Source: JAAYBF01 sp963716445 (lineage in GTDB: Bacteria > Actinomycetota > Thermoleophilia > Solirubrobacterales > Thermoleophilaceae). Taken from it: a stretch of 64,000 bases of DNA. Positions 51,216 to 61,561 of the stretch are shown here, piece after piece. A model generated the notes under the pieces. It was not told where the DNA came from and ran no database searches. It saw only the letters and a program-made list of their open reading frames with translations. The stretch lies in contig OY970313.1 in NCBI GenBank assembly GCA_963716445.1, positions 1,736,001-1,800,000 of the forward strand, written 5' to 3'. The first letter of the stretch is position 1, and the number at the start of each line of letters is the position of its first letter. Made by a program: the position numbers and the translations under genes.

Positions 51216-52010
51216 ATGACCACGTCCTCCTCCCCATCCGGCGACGCCGCGACCGAGCGGGTCGTCAGCGGCGTGCTCGTGGCCGACGGCGTCCGCCGCT
51301 TCGACGACGGCATCGTCAACTGGTACCTGATCGAGGACGGCGAGCGCCTGACCGCCGTCGACGCCGGCTTTCCACCCGCCTGGACGGTCCTGACGACGGC
51401 GATCGAGGTGCTCGGCCGCCGGCTCTCGGACCTGCGCGCCGTCGTGCTGACGCACGCCCACGTCGACCACATCGGGTTCGCGAAGCGCGCGCTGCGCGAG
51501 GCGGGAGCCACCGTGCTCGTCCACGGCGACGACGCGCCGCTCGTCAAGGACCCGAAGACGATCGCCAAGTCGGAGCGCAGCCCGCTGCTCTACCTCAACC
51601 ACGCCGCTACGCGGAAGCTGTTCCTGCACGCCACGCTCGCCCGGGCGCCGCTCGCCAAGGGAGTCGCCGAGCTGCGGACGTTCGTCGACGGCGAGCGGCT
51701 CGAGGACGTCCCCGGCCGGCCGACGGTGATCCACACCCCCGGGCACACCGCCGGGCACTGCGCGCTCCACCTGCCGGACCGCGGCGTGCTGTTCGCCGGT
51801 GACGCGCTCGTCACCCGCAATCCCTACACCGGCGCGACCGGTCCGCGGATCGTCTCGGCCGCGGCTACGAGGGACACCCACCAGGCGTTCGCGTCGCTCG
51901 ACCGGATCGCGGCCGTCGAGGCGGACGTGCTGCTTCCCGGTCACGGCGATCCGTGGACCGGAGGGACCGCCGAGGCGGTGCGCCTGGCGCGCGCCGCCGG
52001 CGCTTCCTGA
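51216..52010 (+). CDS. MBL-fold metallo-hydrolase
   Basis: A 264-residue metallo-beta-lactamase-fold protein with the metal signature T-H-A-H-V-D-H-I-G-F (His80, His82, Asp84, His85), then H-T-P-G-H-T-A-G-H and G-D-A-L-V-T-R as later metal-ligand strings. A glyoxalase-II-like or lactonase-like hydrolase; the substrate is not predictable. ATG 51216 follows the acyl-CoA ligase gene by 43 bp on the same strand, so a shared operon is likely. It is not especially similar to the MBL protein at 16-864. Confidence 0.9.
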   Translation: MTTSSSPSGDAATERVVSGVLVADGVRRFDDGIVNWYLIEDGERLTAVDAGFPPAWTVLTTAIEVLGRRLSDLRAVVLTHAHVDHIGFAKRALREAGATVLVHGDDAPLVKDPKTIAKSERSPLLYLNHAATRKLFLHATLARAPLAKGVAELRTFVDGERLEDVPGRPTVIHTPGHTAGHCALHLPDRGVLFAGDALVTRNPYTGATGPRIVSAAATRDTHQAFASLDRIAAVEADVLLPGHGDPWTGGTAEAVRLARAAGAS

Positions 52011-52047
52011 GGCCTGCCCGTGACGCGGCCCGGGTAGCCTCGAGCCG

Positions 52048-54017
<1,970 letters not shown>

Positions 54018-54021
<4 letters not shown>

Positions 54022-54980
54022 GGCGGCTGGCCTGTCTGCTGGGCGTCGCGGGGACGGTCGGGGCGGCGACCGTCGCGGTCCTCGAGCTCGATCGCGTCGC
54101 AGGCGCCCAGGCGACGCCTGGGTCGAGCCTGGACCGCGCCGCCACGCGAGCGGCGGCGACCGCCGCGGCCCGTGGCGAGCCGGCCGCGACTCGCCTCGTG
54201 CCAGCCGGTGGCGGCGAGGCGCTGCGGGCGGCGCGGCGCGTGGCCTCGCTCGGCCTACGGCCCGCGGCGAGCTCCAACGAGCGTCGCGCGCACGCCTTCG
54301 CCGAGCGCGCTTTTCGCCGCGCCGGCCTGCGAGTGACCGTCCAGCGCTTCCGGGTGCCCGGCCACGGCGGCTCGCGCAACGTGATCGGCCTGCTCGACAC
54401 CCCGCGCAGCTGCCTGCGGATCGCGATGGCCCACAGCGACACGACCGCCTTCGGCCCCGGGGCCAACGACAACGCCTCGGGCGTCGGCGTGGTCGTGGCG
54501 CTCGCGAAGCGGCTGCGCGCGATCGGCCCTTCCTGCGACGTCTGGCTCGTCGCAACCGGAGCGGAGGAGCGCATCTACACCGGCTCCCCGGACCACCTCG
54601 GCGCGCTCGCGCTCGCCCGCCGGGCGAGGGCGCTCGGCGGGAAGCGCCGCCTGCGCTTCGCCCTCTCGCTCGACGAGGTCGGCCGCGACCGCCCCTTCTG
54701 GCTGCGCTCTCCGGTCTCCGCGCCACGCCGCGGCGTCGAGGGAGCGCTGTTGCGCGCCGCTCGGCAGGCCGGCGTAAACGCCTTCTGGGTACGCGACGAG
54801 GGCAGCGGCAACTCCGACCACCGCGAGTTCGAGCTGCTCGGCCTGCCGGCCGCCAAGCTCGGCGTCGGCGCCGGCGGCGAGCCCTGCCGTCACATGCCCT
54901 GCGACACCCCTGACAGGCTCGATCGCCACTCGCTGGCGCTGGCCCAGCGAGCGGTCGAGCGGGCGCTGCGGGGACGCTGA
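54018..54980 (+). CDS. M28-type metallopeptidase, exported
   Basis: A 320-residue protein starting GTG 54018 inside the end of the thioredoxin-domain gene. A signal peptide or anchor covers about 1-30 (ends A-G-A-Q-A). The zinc-peptidase core has A-H-S-D-T near 141, G-A-N-D-N-A-S-G near 153, G-A-E-E-R near 182 (catalytic Glu and metal Glu), and C-R-H-M-P-C-D-T-P-D near 295 for the last His. Aminopeptidase or related activity outside the membrane is expected. Confidence 0.88.
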
Positions 54981-55071
54981 CCGCCGCCCTCCGCCGCTCG
55001 AGATCCCGGCGTTTCCGCTCTCCAGGCGCCGTCACCGCGCCCGTCGACGCGATTTGCCAGCATGGGCCGCC

Positions 55072-57669
55072 GTGCCCGAGCGCCGCTCCATCTTCTCCCT
55101 CCCGGCCGGCCGGCGTGCGAAGTGGATCGTCTTCGCCGTCTGGATCGTCGGCATCGTCGTCGCCGCCGGCCCCGCGAACCTGCCGGGCAAGTTCTCGGAC
55201 GCCGAGGAGAACGAGTCGACCTCGTTCCTGCCCGGCGACGCCGAGTCGACCAAGGCGCTGACCGCGACCGAGAGCCTGCAGGGCGGCGAGCTGGCGTCCG
55301 CGGTCATCGTCTACCGGCGCGACTCCGGCCTGACGGCGGCCGACCGGCGCAAGATCGCAGACGACGTCGTCCGCCTGGCCGAGGAGCGCTTCCCCGGCGT
55401 GGTGGCCGACGGAGCCACGGCGGCCGCAGGCGGCAAGTCGGGCGGTGCGTCGGAGGCCCAGGCGCAGACGACCGGCGCGGACGCCGAGCCCGCGGCGGGC
55501 GGCGCGTCGGCGAGCCAGGGCCCGGCGGCCGGAGCCGACACCGAGCCGCCGGCCGGCGGCGCCCAGGGCGCGGCCGGCCGCCGCGGCGTCGAGGGCTGCG
55601 GCGGCCCGACGACCCCGGTTCCGGGTCAGCCGGCCGGCTACGCGCCGTTCGTCGGCCCGATCTGCTCGGCCGACGGCAAGGCGGCGATCGTCACCGGCTA
55701 CGTGAAGGGCGACGGCGAGGCCGACACGCTGCTCGACCCGCTTCAGGACTGGCGCGACAAGGTCTCGGATCCGGGCGGCGGCCTCGAGGTGAAGATCACC
55801 GGCGGCGCCGGCTACGCCGCCGACGCGATCGAGGTCTTCGAGAGCATCGACGGCACGCTGCTGAGCGCGGCACTGAGCCTCGTGATCTTCCTGCTGATCG
55901 CGATCTACCGCTCGCCGATCTTCTTCCTGATCCCGCTGCTGTCGGTCGTGTTCGCCGAGATCCTGTCGCGCTCGCTCGGCTACGGCGTGTCGGAGCTCGG
56001 GGTGACGATCAACGGCCAGTCCAGCTCGATCATGTCGATCCTCGTGCTCGGAGCGGGCACCGACTACGCGCTGCTGATCGTCGCCCGCTACCGCGAGGAG
56101 CTCCACAACAGCGCCGACAAGCACGTCGCGATGCAGACCGCCCTCGCCTCGGCCGGACCGGCGATCTTCGCGTCGGCCGCGACGGTGATCGCGGCGTTGT
56201 TCTGCCTCACGATCGCCAAGGTCAACGGCACGTCCGGCCTCGGGCCGATCGGCGCGCTCGGCGTCTCCTGCGCGGCGCTGTCGATGCTGACGCTGCTTCC
56301 GGCGCTGTTGACGATCTTCGGCCGCCGCGCCTTCTGGCCGTTCGTGCCGCACACGCCCGACACCGCGCCGTCCGACGCCGGGCTTCCGGCGTGGTCGCTG
56401 CGCAACGTCACCGAGGGCCCGCGCGCCGTCGCCCTCGGCAGCGTCGTCCTGGCGGGGCTCGTCGTCCTCGTCACGCTGCCGCTCGTGCTGCTCAACAAGC
56501 TGCTGCGGATCGTCACGCTCCACCGCTTCCCGTCGCTGATCGTCGGCCCGCTCGACCGCCTCGCCTTCCGGCCCTACGAGCTGCGCCGCTTCCGTCGCGA
56601 GCACCTCGCCGACGCGACCCACGGCCTCTGGAAGCGGGTCGGCGACCGCGTGGCCGCCGCCCCACGGCGCGTGCTCGCCGGATCGCTCGCCCTGCTGGTC
56701 GTGATGTGCGCCGGCCTGGCGTTCTACTCGACCGACCTCACCAGCAACGACGCCTACCGCACGTCGGTCGAGGCCGTCGAGGGGCAGGAGATCCTCAGCA
56801 AGAGCTTCCCGGCCGGGTCCTCGGCGCCGACCGACATCGTCGTCCGCGATCCCGGTCAGGTCGCTGCGGTCACGCACGCCGCCGAGGAGGTCCCGGGCGT
56901 CGAGTCGGTCTCGCCGCCCGTCGCCCAGGGCGACGACGGCGTGCTGATCCAGGCCACGCTCGTGCCGACCCCCTACTCGACCGAGGCCTACGACGTCGTC
57001 GAGCCGATCCGCGACGCCGTCGACAGCGTCGCCCCCGAGACCCTGGTAGGCGGCCCCACGGCCGTCGAGTTCGACGTTCGCGAGGCGGCCGCGTGGGACT
57101 CGGCGGTGATCCCGCCGATCGTCCTGATCGTCGTCTTCCTCATCCTGGTCCTGCTGCTGCGCGCGATCGTCGCCCCGCTCGTCCTGATCGGCACGGTGAT
57201 CCTCAGCTTCGTCGCCGCGCTCGGCGTCGGCTACTTCGCCTTCGACGTCATCTTCGACTTCACCGGCTCCGACCCCTCGCTGCCCCTGTTTGCCTTCGTC
57301 TTCCTGGTCGCGCTCGGCGTCGACTACAACATCTTCCTGATCGCCCGAGCGCGCGAGGAGACGATCAAGCACGGCACCCACAAGGGCATCCTGCGCGCCC
57401 TCGCCGTCACCGGCGGGGTCATCACCAGCGCCGGCATCGTCCTCGCCGGCACCTTCTCCGTCCTCGCCGTCCTGCCGCTCGTCTTCCTCACCGAGATCGG
57501 CTTCGTCGTCGCCTTCGGCGTCCTGCTCGACACCTTCCTCGTCCGCTCGGTCCTCGTCCCCGCCATCGTCCTGAAGCTCGGCCCCAGGTTCTGGTGGCCG
57601 TCGGAGCTCGCGAAGACGGACGGCGGCGGAGTGGAGCAGAAGAGCAAGGAGCGCGTGCCGGTCCTGTAG
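55072..57669 (+). CDS. MMPL-family RND transporter
   Basis: An 865-residue polytopic transporter with the MMPL two-repeat layout: about 11-12 helices, a first outer loop after helix 1 and a second after helix 7. I-M-S-I-L-V-L-G-A-G-T-D-Y-A-L-L near residue 320 and F-L-V-A-L-G-V-D-Y-N-I-F-L near 745 are the paired proton-relay segments with Asp-Tyr. An Ala/Gly/Glu-rich low-complexity insert lies in the first outer loop at about residues 115-180. MMPL proteins export lipids or lipoglycans in actinobacteria; the cargo is unknown. GTG 55072 is preferred to TTG 55054. It is convergent with glnA, with a hairpin between. Confidence 0.92.
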   Translation: MPERRSIFSLPAGRRAKWIVFAVWIVGIVVAAGPANLPGKFSDAEENESTSFLPGDAESTKALTATESLQGGELASAVIVYRRDSGLTAADRRKIADDVVRLAEERFPGVVADGATAAAGGKSGGASEAQAQTTGADAEPAAGGASASQGPAAGADTEPPAGGAQGAAGRRGVEGCGGPTTPVPGQPAGYAPFVGPICSADGKAAIVTGYVKGDGEADTLLDPLQDWRDKVSDPGGGLEVKITGGAGYAADAIEVFESIDGTLLSAALSLVIFLLIAIYRSPIFFLIPLLSVVFAEILSRSLGYGVSELGVTINGQSSSIMSILVLGAGTDYALLIVARYREELHNSADKHVAMQTALASAGPAIFASAATVIAALFCLTIAKVNGTSGLGPIGALGVSCAALSMLTLLPALLTIFGRRAFWPFVPHTPDTAPSDAGLPAWSLRNVTEGPRAVALGSVVLAGLVVLVTLPLVLLNKLLRIVTLHRFPSLIVGPLDRLAFRPYELRRFRREHLADATHGLWKRVGDRVAAAPRRVLAGSLALLVVMCAGLAFYSTDLTSNDAYRTSVEAVEGQEILSKSFPAGSSAPTDIVVRDPGQVAAVTHAAEEVPGVESVSPPVAQGDDGVLIQATLVPTPYSTEAYDVVEPIRDAVDSVAPETLVGGPTAVEFDVREAAAWDSAVIPPIVLIVVFLILVLLLRAIVAPLVLIGTVILSFVAALGVGYFAFDVIFDFTGSDPSLPLFAFVFLVALGVDYNIFLIARAREETIKHGTHKGILRALAVTGGVITSAGIVLAGTFSVLAVLPLVFLTEIGFVVAFGVLLDTFLVRSVLVPAIVLKLGPRFWWPSELAKTDGGGVEQKSKERVPVL

Positions 57670-57700
57670 CGATTCGAGAACCGAGCCTGGCAAGGAAGCA

Positions 57701-57734
57701 GGCCTCGACGTGTGCCTCTGGCACACGAGAGGCC
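57701..57734. terminator. hairpin between convergent MMPL and glnA genes
   Basis: A long stem made of GGCCTC, then GTGTGCC paired with GGCACAC around a TCT loop, and GAGGCC. It sits in the 97-bp gap between the two convergent stops. There is no T-run, so it may act as a bidirectional, possibly Rho-independent but weak, terminator. Confidence 0.55.
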
Positions 57735-57766
57735 GATGACGCCGCCAGGCGACGGTTATCGGGCCG

Positions 57767-59116
57767 CTACAGGACCGGCAGGTAGCGGTCGAGCTCCCAG
57801 TGCGTGACCTGCACGCGGTAGTCCTCCCACTCCTGCCGCTTGATCTCGACGAAGCGGTTGAAGATGTGCTCGCCGAAGGCGCGCAGGACGAGCTCGGACT
57901 CGGAGGTCAGCTCGATCGCCTCGCCGAGCGTCTCGGGCAGCTGCTCGATGCCGAGCCGCTTGCGCTCGTCGGGCGACAGGTGGTAGAGGTTCTTCTCCAT
58001 CGGGTCGGGCAGCTCGTAGCCCTTCTCGATCCCCTCGAGCCCGGCGTGCAGCAGCGCGGCGAACGTCAGGTAGGGGTTGCAGGCGGGGTCGGGGCAGCGC
58101 AGCTCCATCCGCGTCGCCTGCTCCTTGCCGGGGTGGTAGAGCGGCACGCGCACCAGCGCCGAGCGGTTGCGGCGCGACCACGCGCAGTACACGGGCGCCT
58201 CGTAACCGGGGACGAGCCGCTTGTAGGAGTTCACCCACTGCGCGAACACCGAGGAGACCTCGCGCGCGTGCTTGAGCTGGCCCGCGATGAACGCCTTGCC
58301 GACGTCTGACAGGTAGTACTGGTCGTCGGCGTCGTAGAAGGCGTTCTTGCCGTCCTTGAACAGCGACTGGTGGGTGTGCATCCCGGAGCCGTTCTCGCCG
58401 AACAGCGGCTTCGGCATGAAGGTCGCGTGCCAGCCGTACTTCATCGCGTACTCCTTGACCGTGATGCGGTACGTCATGCAGTCGTCGGCCATCTTCAGCG
58501 CCGGCGCATAGCGCATGTCGATCTCGTGCTGCGACGGCCCGACCTCGTGATGGGTGTACTCGACGTGGATGCCGAGCTCCTCGAGCGCGAGGACGGTCTC
58601 GCGCCGGACGTCGGAGCCGGCGTCGAGCGTCGTCAGGTCGAAGTAGCCGCCCTCGTCGAGGATCTCCGGCTGACCGGACTCCGGGCGCGCGTTGCGGAAG
58701 TAGAAGTACTCGAGCTCCGGGCCGACGTTGAACGTGTCGAAGCCCATGCCCTCCGCGCGCTCGAGCGCGCGGCGCAAGACGTGGCGCGGATCGCCCTCGT
58801 AGGGGTCGCGACTCGGCGTGAGGACGTCGCAGAAGACGCGTGCGACGCCCTTGTCCTCGGGCCGCCAGGGCAGCACCGCGAAGGTGGCCGGGTCGGGCAT
58901 CGCGATCATGTCCGACTCCTCGATCGCGTTGAAGCCGGTGATCGACGACCCGTCGAAGCCCATCCCGCCCTCGAAGGCGTCGCCCATCTCCGCCGAGTTG
59001 ATCGAGAAGCTCTTGAGCTGGCCGAGGATGTCGGTGAACCAGAAGCGGATGAAGCGGATGTCCCGCTCCTCAACGACGGCCAGTACGTCGTCTGCGGTCT
59101 GCGGCTGGTCGGCCAT
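57767..59116 (-). CDS. glnA: glutamine synthetase, type I
   Basis: A 449-residue glutamine synthetase of the GSI-alpha size class. Landmarks: G-F-D-G-S-S-I near residue 54, E-L-E-Y-F-Y near 133, H-E-V-G-P-S-Q-H-E-I near 183, N-G-S-G-M-H-T-H-Q-S near 235 (Asn and His of the active site), N-R-S-A-L-V-R-V-P near 315 and R-C-P-D-P-A-C-N-P-Y near 340. It condenses ammonia and glutamate. The segment K-N-L-Y-H-L-S near 375 keeps a Tyr where adenylylated GSI-beta enzymes have theirs, but the short length argues against that control. It is terminated near the MMPL gene and sits 58 bp from the HxlR gene end. Confidence 0.96.
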   Translation of the reverse strand: MADQPQTADDVLAVVEERDIRFIRFWFTDILGQLKSFSINSAEMGDAFEGGMGFDGSSITGFNAIEESDMIAMPDPATFAVLPWRPEDKGVARVFCDVLTPSRDPYEGDPRHVLRRALERAEGMGFDTFNVGPELEYFYFRNARPESGQPEILDEGGYFDLTTLDAGSDVRRETVLALEELGIHVEYTHHEVGPSQHEIDMRYAPALKMADDCMTYRITVKEYAMKYGWHATFMPKPLFGENGSGMHTHQSLFKDGKNAFYDADDQYYLSDVGKAFIAGQLKHAREVSSVFAQWVNSYKRLVPGYEAPVYCAWSRRNRSALVRVPLYHPGKEQATRMELRCPDPACNPYLTFAALLHAGLEGIEKGYELPDPMEKNLYHLSPDERKRLGIEQLPETLGEAIELTSESELVLRAFGEHIFNRFVEIKRQEWEDYRVQVTHWELDRYLPVL

Positions 59117-59173
59117 GGCTGTCCCCTAGCTCTGTCGGCGGCTTCGAGGCCGGGAGGCTAACGCGCTTCGGGG

Positions 59174-59590
59174 CTACCGGCCGGCGCCAGCGCCGTCGGG
59201 CGCCGGCGCATCGCTGCAGCCGTAGGTGTGGGACCAGCTCTTGAGCGCCGTCAAGGCCGGCTCCAGCGCCTGGCCCTTGGGCGTCAGCACGTACTCGACG
59301 CGCACCGGCGTCTCGTCGTAGACGCAGCGCTCGAGGATCGACTCCGCCTCGAGCTCCTTCAGACGCTCGGACAGCAAGCGGTCGGAGACGTCCGGCACGA
59401 GCTGGCGAATCTCCGAGAAGCGCAACGGACCGTCCATCAGCACGAGCAGGATGGCCCCGGTCCAGCGGCGACCGATCAGCTCGACGGCGTGGTGGTAGAG
59501 GGAGCAGCAGGGCGACCGCTGGGCGGGAGGAGTCGGACATACCCCCGGCTCCCCGGCCGGCTCGGTAGCCGTCTGCGTCGCGGCACCCAT
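59174..59590 (-). CDS. HxlR-family winged-helix regulator
   Basis: A 138-residue HxlR/DUF24-type repressor. The winged helix runs V-E-L-I-G-R-R-W-T-G-A-I-L-L-V-L near residue 37 to L-K-E-L-E-A-E-S-I-L-E-R near 82. Four Cys residues are present (three N-terminal: C18, C28, C29; one in V-E-R-C-V-Y-type position near 88), which could sense redox or electrophiles as in YodB-like members. The gene lies 25 bp downstream of the carboxymuconolactone-decarboxylase-like gene on the same strand. The operator-like palindrome upstream of that gene is a natural target for this regulator. Confidence 0.92.
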   Translation of the reverse strand: MGAATQTATEPAGEPGVCPTPPAQRSPCCSLYHHAVELIGRRWTGAILLVLMDGPLRFSEIRQLVPDVSDRLLSERLKELEAESILERCVYDETPVRVEYVLTPKGQALEPALTALKSWSHTYGCSDAPAPDGAGAGR

Positions 59591-59615
59591 GGCCTCTAAT
59601 CCTAGACGACCACTC

Positions 59616-60179
59616 CTAGGCGGCCTGGGAGAGACGCCCTTCCTCGACCGAGCCGTCGTTGGGCACGTCCCCCGCCCGGGTGACGAGGTTGCCGAAGCTG
59701 TTGAGCGCCACGTGGGCGACGGCCTCGAGGATCTGCTCGTCCTCCCAGCCGGCCTCGCGCGCCTCCTCGAGCAGGTGCGCCGGCGGCGGGCCGTCCTCCT
59801 TCAGCAGCGTCTTCAGGTAGCGCAGCAGGACCGCTTCCCGCTCGTCGCGCGAGTCGAGCTCGCGCGCGAGCGCGATCTCGTCCAGCCCCAGCCCGGCCTC
59901 GCGCGCCGTCCGCTGGAGCGTCGCGAGCGCGTACTCGCTGCCCTGGTGCTCGGCGACGCCGAGCGCGATCCGCTGCTGGGTCTTCAACGGCAGCGTGCCG
60001 TGGCGCAGCTCGGACCGAAAGCGCGCGTAGGCGCGCAGCGTCGCAGGCGAGCCGGCGAGCACTCCGACGATGTTCGACAGCTGTCCGCCGGCGGCGAGCG
60101 CGCCCTTCAGGACCGGCACGCTGCGCTCGGGAGCCGTCAACTCGTCGTGGACCTGGAACCTGCTCTCCTTGGTCTTCAT
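59616..60179 (-). CDS. carboxymuconolactone decarboxylase/AhpD-like protein without CxxC
   Basis: A 187-residue all-helical protein. The central helix pair (K-T-Q-Q-R-I-A-L-G-V-A-E-H-Q-G-S-E-Y-A) corresponds to the AhpD-like core, but the redox Cys-x-x-Cys pair is replaced by Ser and Ala (Q-G-S-E-Y-A-L-A), so a thiol peroxidase role is unlikely. V-A-L-N-S-F-G-N-L near the end is typical of the family. ATG 60179 follows a purine-rich ribosome-binding site. It is probably cotranscribed with the HxlR gene and repressed by it through the palindrome at 60202. Confidence 0.85.
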   Translation of the reverse strand: MKTKESRFQVHDELTAPERSVPVLKGALAAGGQLSNIVGVLAGSPATLRAYARFRSELRHGTLPLKTQQRIALGVAEHQGSEYALATLQRTAREAGLGLDEIALARELDSRDEREAVLLRYLKTLLKEDGPPPAHLLEEAREAGWEDEQILEAVAHVALNSFGNLVTRAGDVPNDGSVEEGRLSQAA

Positions 60180-60201
60180 CGGCCGCTTCTCTTTCTGCCG
60201 G

Positions 60202-60218
60202 TTACTTACGCGTAGTAA
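60202..60218. promoter_or_regulatory. HxlR-type operator palindrome
   Basis: The 17-bp dyad TTACT-TACGCGT-AGTAA, a form near to known HxlR/DUF24 sites, 22 bp upstream of the AhpD-like gene. On the minus strand it is preceded by TATGCT, a possible -10 element, so binding would block transcription of the AhpD-like and HxlR operon. This points to autorepression. Confidence 0.75.
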
Positions 60219-60266
60219 GCATAGCTGGAAAGGCGGCAGGGACGCAACCGGCCCGCTTTTCGCGAC

Positions 60267-60310
60267 GAGTGGAAGATTGACTGGCCTGTAGCCCGGTCAA
60301 TCGTCCACTC
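60267..60310. repeat. 44-bp dyad, copy 2
   Basis: A near-perfect inverted repeat with arms GAGTGGA-x-GATTGAC...GTCAATC-x-TCCACTC around a CTGTAG centre, the more symmetric relative of the element at 3081-3124. It lies in the 240-bp gap between the AhpD-like start and the stop of the small protein gene at 60420. It has no open frame and no T-run. The function is unknown. Confidence 0.75.
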
Positions 60311-60419
60311 AAAGCTCAGACGGGCCCAGGGCGCGCCGACTAGCCCCATCCGCCCGGTGTCGGCCAGGCCGCGACGATGCCGGTGGCCTACTCCGACAGC
60401 GCAGACCGGTGGAAGCTGT

Positions 60420-60641
60420 TTAGAGCGTCGAGGCGTTGGCCGTCGCGACGGCCATGAAGACGAGGAAGATCCCGAGGGCGAAGGCCCACATGGCGATGCG
60501 GTCGGGGCGCGTCTGGAGCTGGGCCTGGGCCCGTGGCGGACGGCGGCGCGGCGGTACCGGCTGTCCGGTGATCACGACGGTGCGACGCCCTTCGACTCCC
60601 TGATCATCGTGCCGCGCACTGCGGGCAGCGGTGGTCTGCAT
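60420..60641 (-). CDS. small membrane protein under c-di-AMP riboswitch
   Basis: A 73-residue protein with a Pro/Arg/Gln-rich, probably cytoplasmic N-terminal half and one membrane helix at about residues 50-70 (M-W-A-F-A-L-G-I-F-L-V-F-M-A-V-A). It is led by the c-di-AMP riboswitch at 60661-60795. Not recognised as a named family. The riboswitch makes this a real gene despite its size. A structural role in the envelope, ion transport or regulation of an enzyme at the membrane are all possible; nothing in the sequence decides. Confidence 0.8.
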   Translation of the reverse strand: MQTTAARSARHDDQGVEGRRTVVITGQPVPPRRRPPRAQAQLQTRPDRIAMWAFALGIFLVFMAVATANASTL

Positions 60642-60660
60642 CGGCTCTCTTTCGTCGTGC

Positions 60661-60795
60661 CGGCGGGGTTAGCTGACGGGCTCGCGCTGAAAGAGCTGCG
60701 CTACGTCGAACTTTCGACGATTCGCCCCTGGCCGTGAGGCCAATTGGTTCCCCCACGCCCCTGAAGGAAGGGCTTTGGCTGGATGGACGCCGGCA
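60661..60795 (-). ncRNA. c-di-AMP (ydaO/yuaA) riboswitch, copy 3
   Basis: On the minus strand the aptamer runs GCCGGC...GGGGGAACC, a TTGGCC stem, GGGGCGAA, a GTCGAA/TTCGAC stem and the 3' strand GAGCCCGTCAGCTAACCCC with a closing GCCGGC. The 3' strand is identical to the copies at 37600 and 49447. It starts 43 bp after the cytochrome c gene stop and ends about 20 bp from the ATG of the small membrane protein. Confidence 0.92.
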
Positions 60796-60837
60796 TCCTA
60801 ACAGTGGCGCCGGCGGATGGCCCTCTTCGCGAGCGCC

Positions 60838-61326
60838 TCAGTTGCTGCCGGCGACCTTGGCGACGTACTCGGCGACGTCCCGGGCCTCCTCGCCCTGGAG
60901 CAGTCCGGCGGGCATCAGTCCCTGACCCGTGCCGCCGTTCTCGATCGCGTTGAGGACGCGCTGCTCGGAGACCTCGCCGATCCGGTCGAGGTTCGGTCCT
61001 GTGACCCCGCGGGCGTTGACCGCCGCCAGGCTGTGGCAGCTCGAGCACTGTTGCCGGAAGAGGTTCTTGCCGCGCTGCTCGCTCTCGCTGAGGCTCTCGC
61101 TGCGCAGCGAGCCGACTCCGCCGGCGTCCTCGTCCTTGTTGGCGAGCACCAAGCCTGGAACGACGAGCCCGAAGCCGATGTAGATCATGAGGATCGAGGC
61201 CTGAAAGACGCGACTGCCCCGCGTCAAGTAGGCCTCGCGGGCCTGTCCGACTCCGCCCGAGAACGCCACGAAGAGCACAAGGCCGCCGAGCAGGACGAAC
61301 GGCAATAGGAAGGCAACGACCTCCAT
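60838..61326 (-). CDS. membrane-anchored cytochrome c
   Basis: A 162-residue protein with two N-terminal membrane helices (about 4-24 and 42-62) and a C-terminal c-type haem domain. C-S-S-C-H (Cys94, Cys97, His98) binds haem, and Met138 in G-L-M-P-A-G-L-L is the likely second ligand. E-A-R-D-V-A-E-Y-V ends the domain. Such small anchored cytochromes carry electrons in actinobacterial respiratory chains. No oxidase gene is close by. It lies in the same direction as the small membrane protein gene but is separated by the riboswitch leader. Confidence 0.92.
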   Translation of the reverse strand: MEVVAFLLPFVLLGGLVLFVAFSGGVGQAREAYLTRGSRVFQASILMIYIGFGLVVPGLVLANKDEDAGGVGSLRSESLSESEQRGKNLFRQQCSSCHSLAAVNARGVTGPNLDRIGEVSEQRVLNAIENGGTGQGLMPAGLLQGEEARDVAEYVAKVAGSN

Positions 61327-61435
61327 CGCGCGGCACTCTAGTCAACCCGGGCGACAGGCCACCGGTTCGTCTTGGACGACAGCGGGGACAACCCTCGTGC
61401 CGACCCGGCGGTAGGGCCGGATCGGCGCTGAACGG

Positions 61436-61467
61436 GCCGGGGCCCGCCGCCGTTGGCGGGGCCCGGC
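61436..61467. terminator. GC-rich hairpin between RNase P RNA and cytochrome c
   Basis: A 13-bp stem with one mismatch (GCCGGGGCCCGCC and its partner) and a GCCGTT loop, in the 200-bp gap between the RNase P terminator and the cytochrome c start. No T-run. It may be a second terminator or a structured leader. The evidence is pairing only. Confidence 0.35.
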
Positions 61468-61532
61468 TCTCGGCGATATGGCCGCCGCCGGGTCGACCCA
61501 TGGCGGACCGTGCCGGGGCCACTCCCAAAATG

Positions 61533-61560
61533 GAAAAGCCCCGCCGGAGCGGGGCTTTTC
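61533..61560. terminator. intrinsic terminator of RNase P RNA
   Basis: A strong stem GAAAAGCCCCGC...GCGGGGCTTTTC immediately past the RNase P RNA 3' end. Read on the minus strand it ends in CTTTTCCATTTTG, a good T-rich tail, so it terminates the RNA. The symmetric A/T flanks could also stop plus-strand transcripts. Confidence 0.85.
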
Positions 61561-61561
61561 G

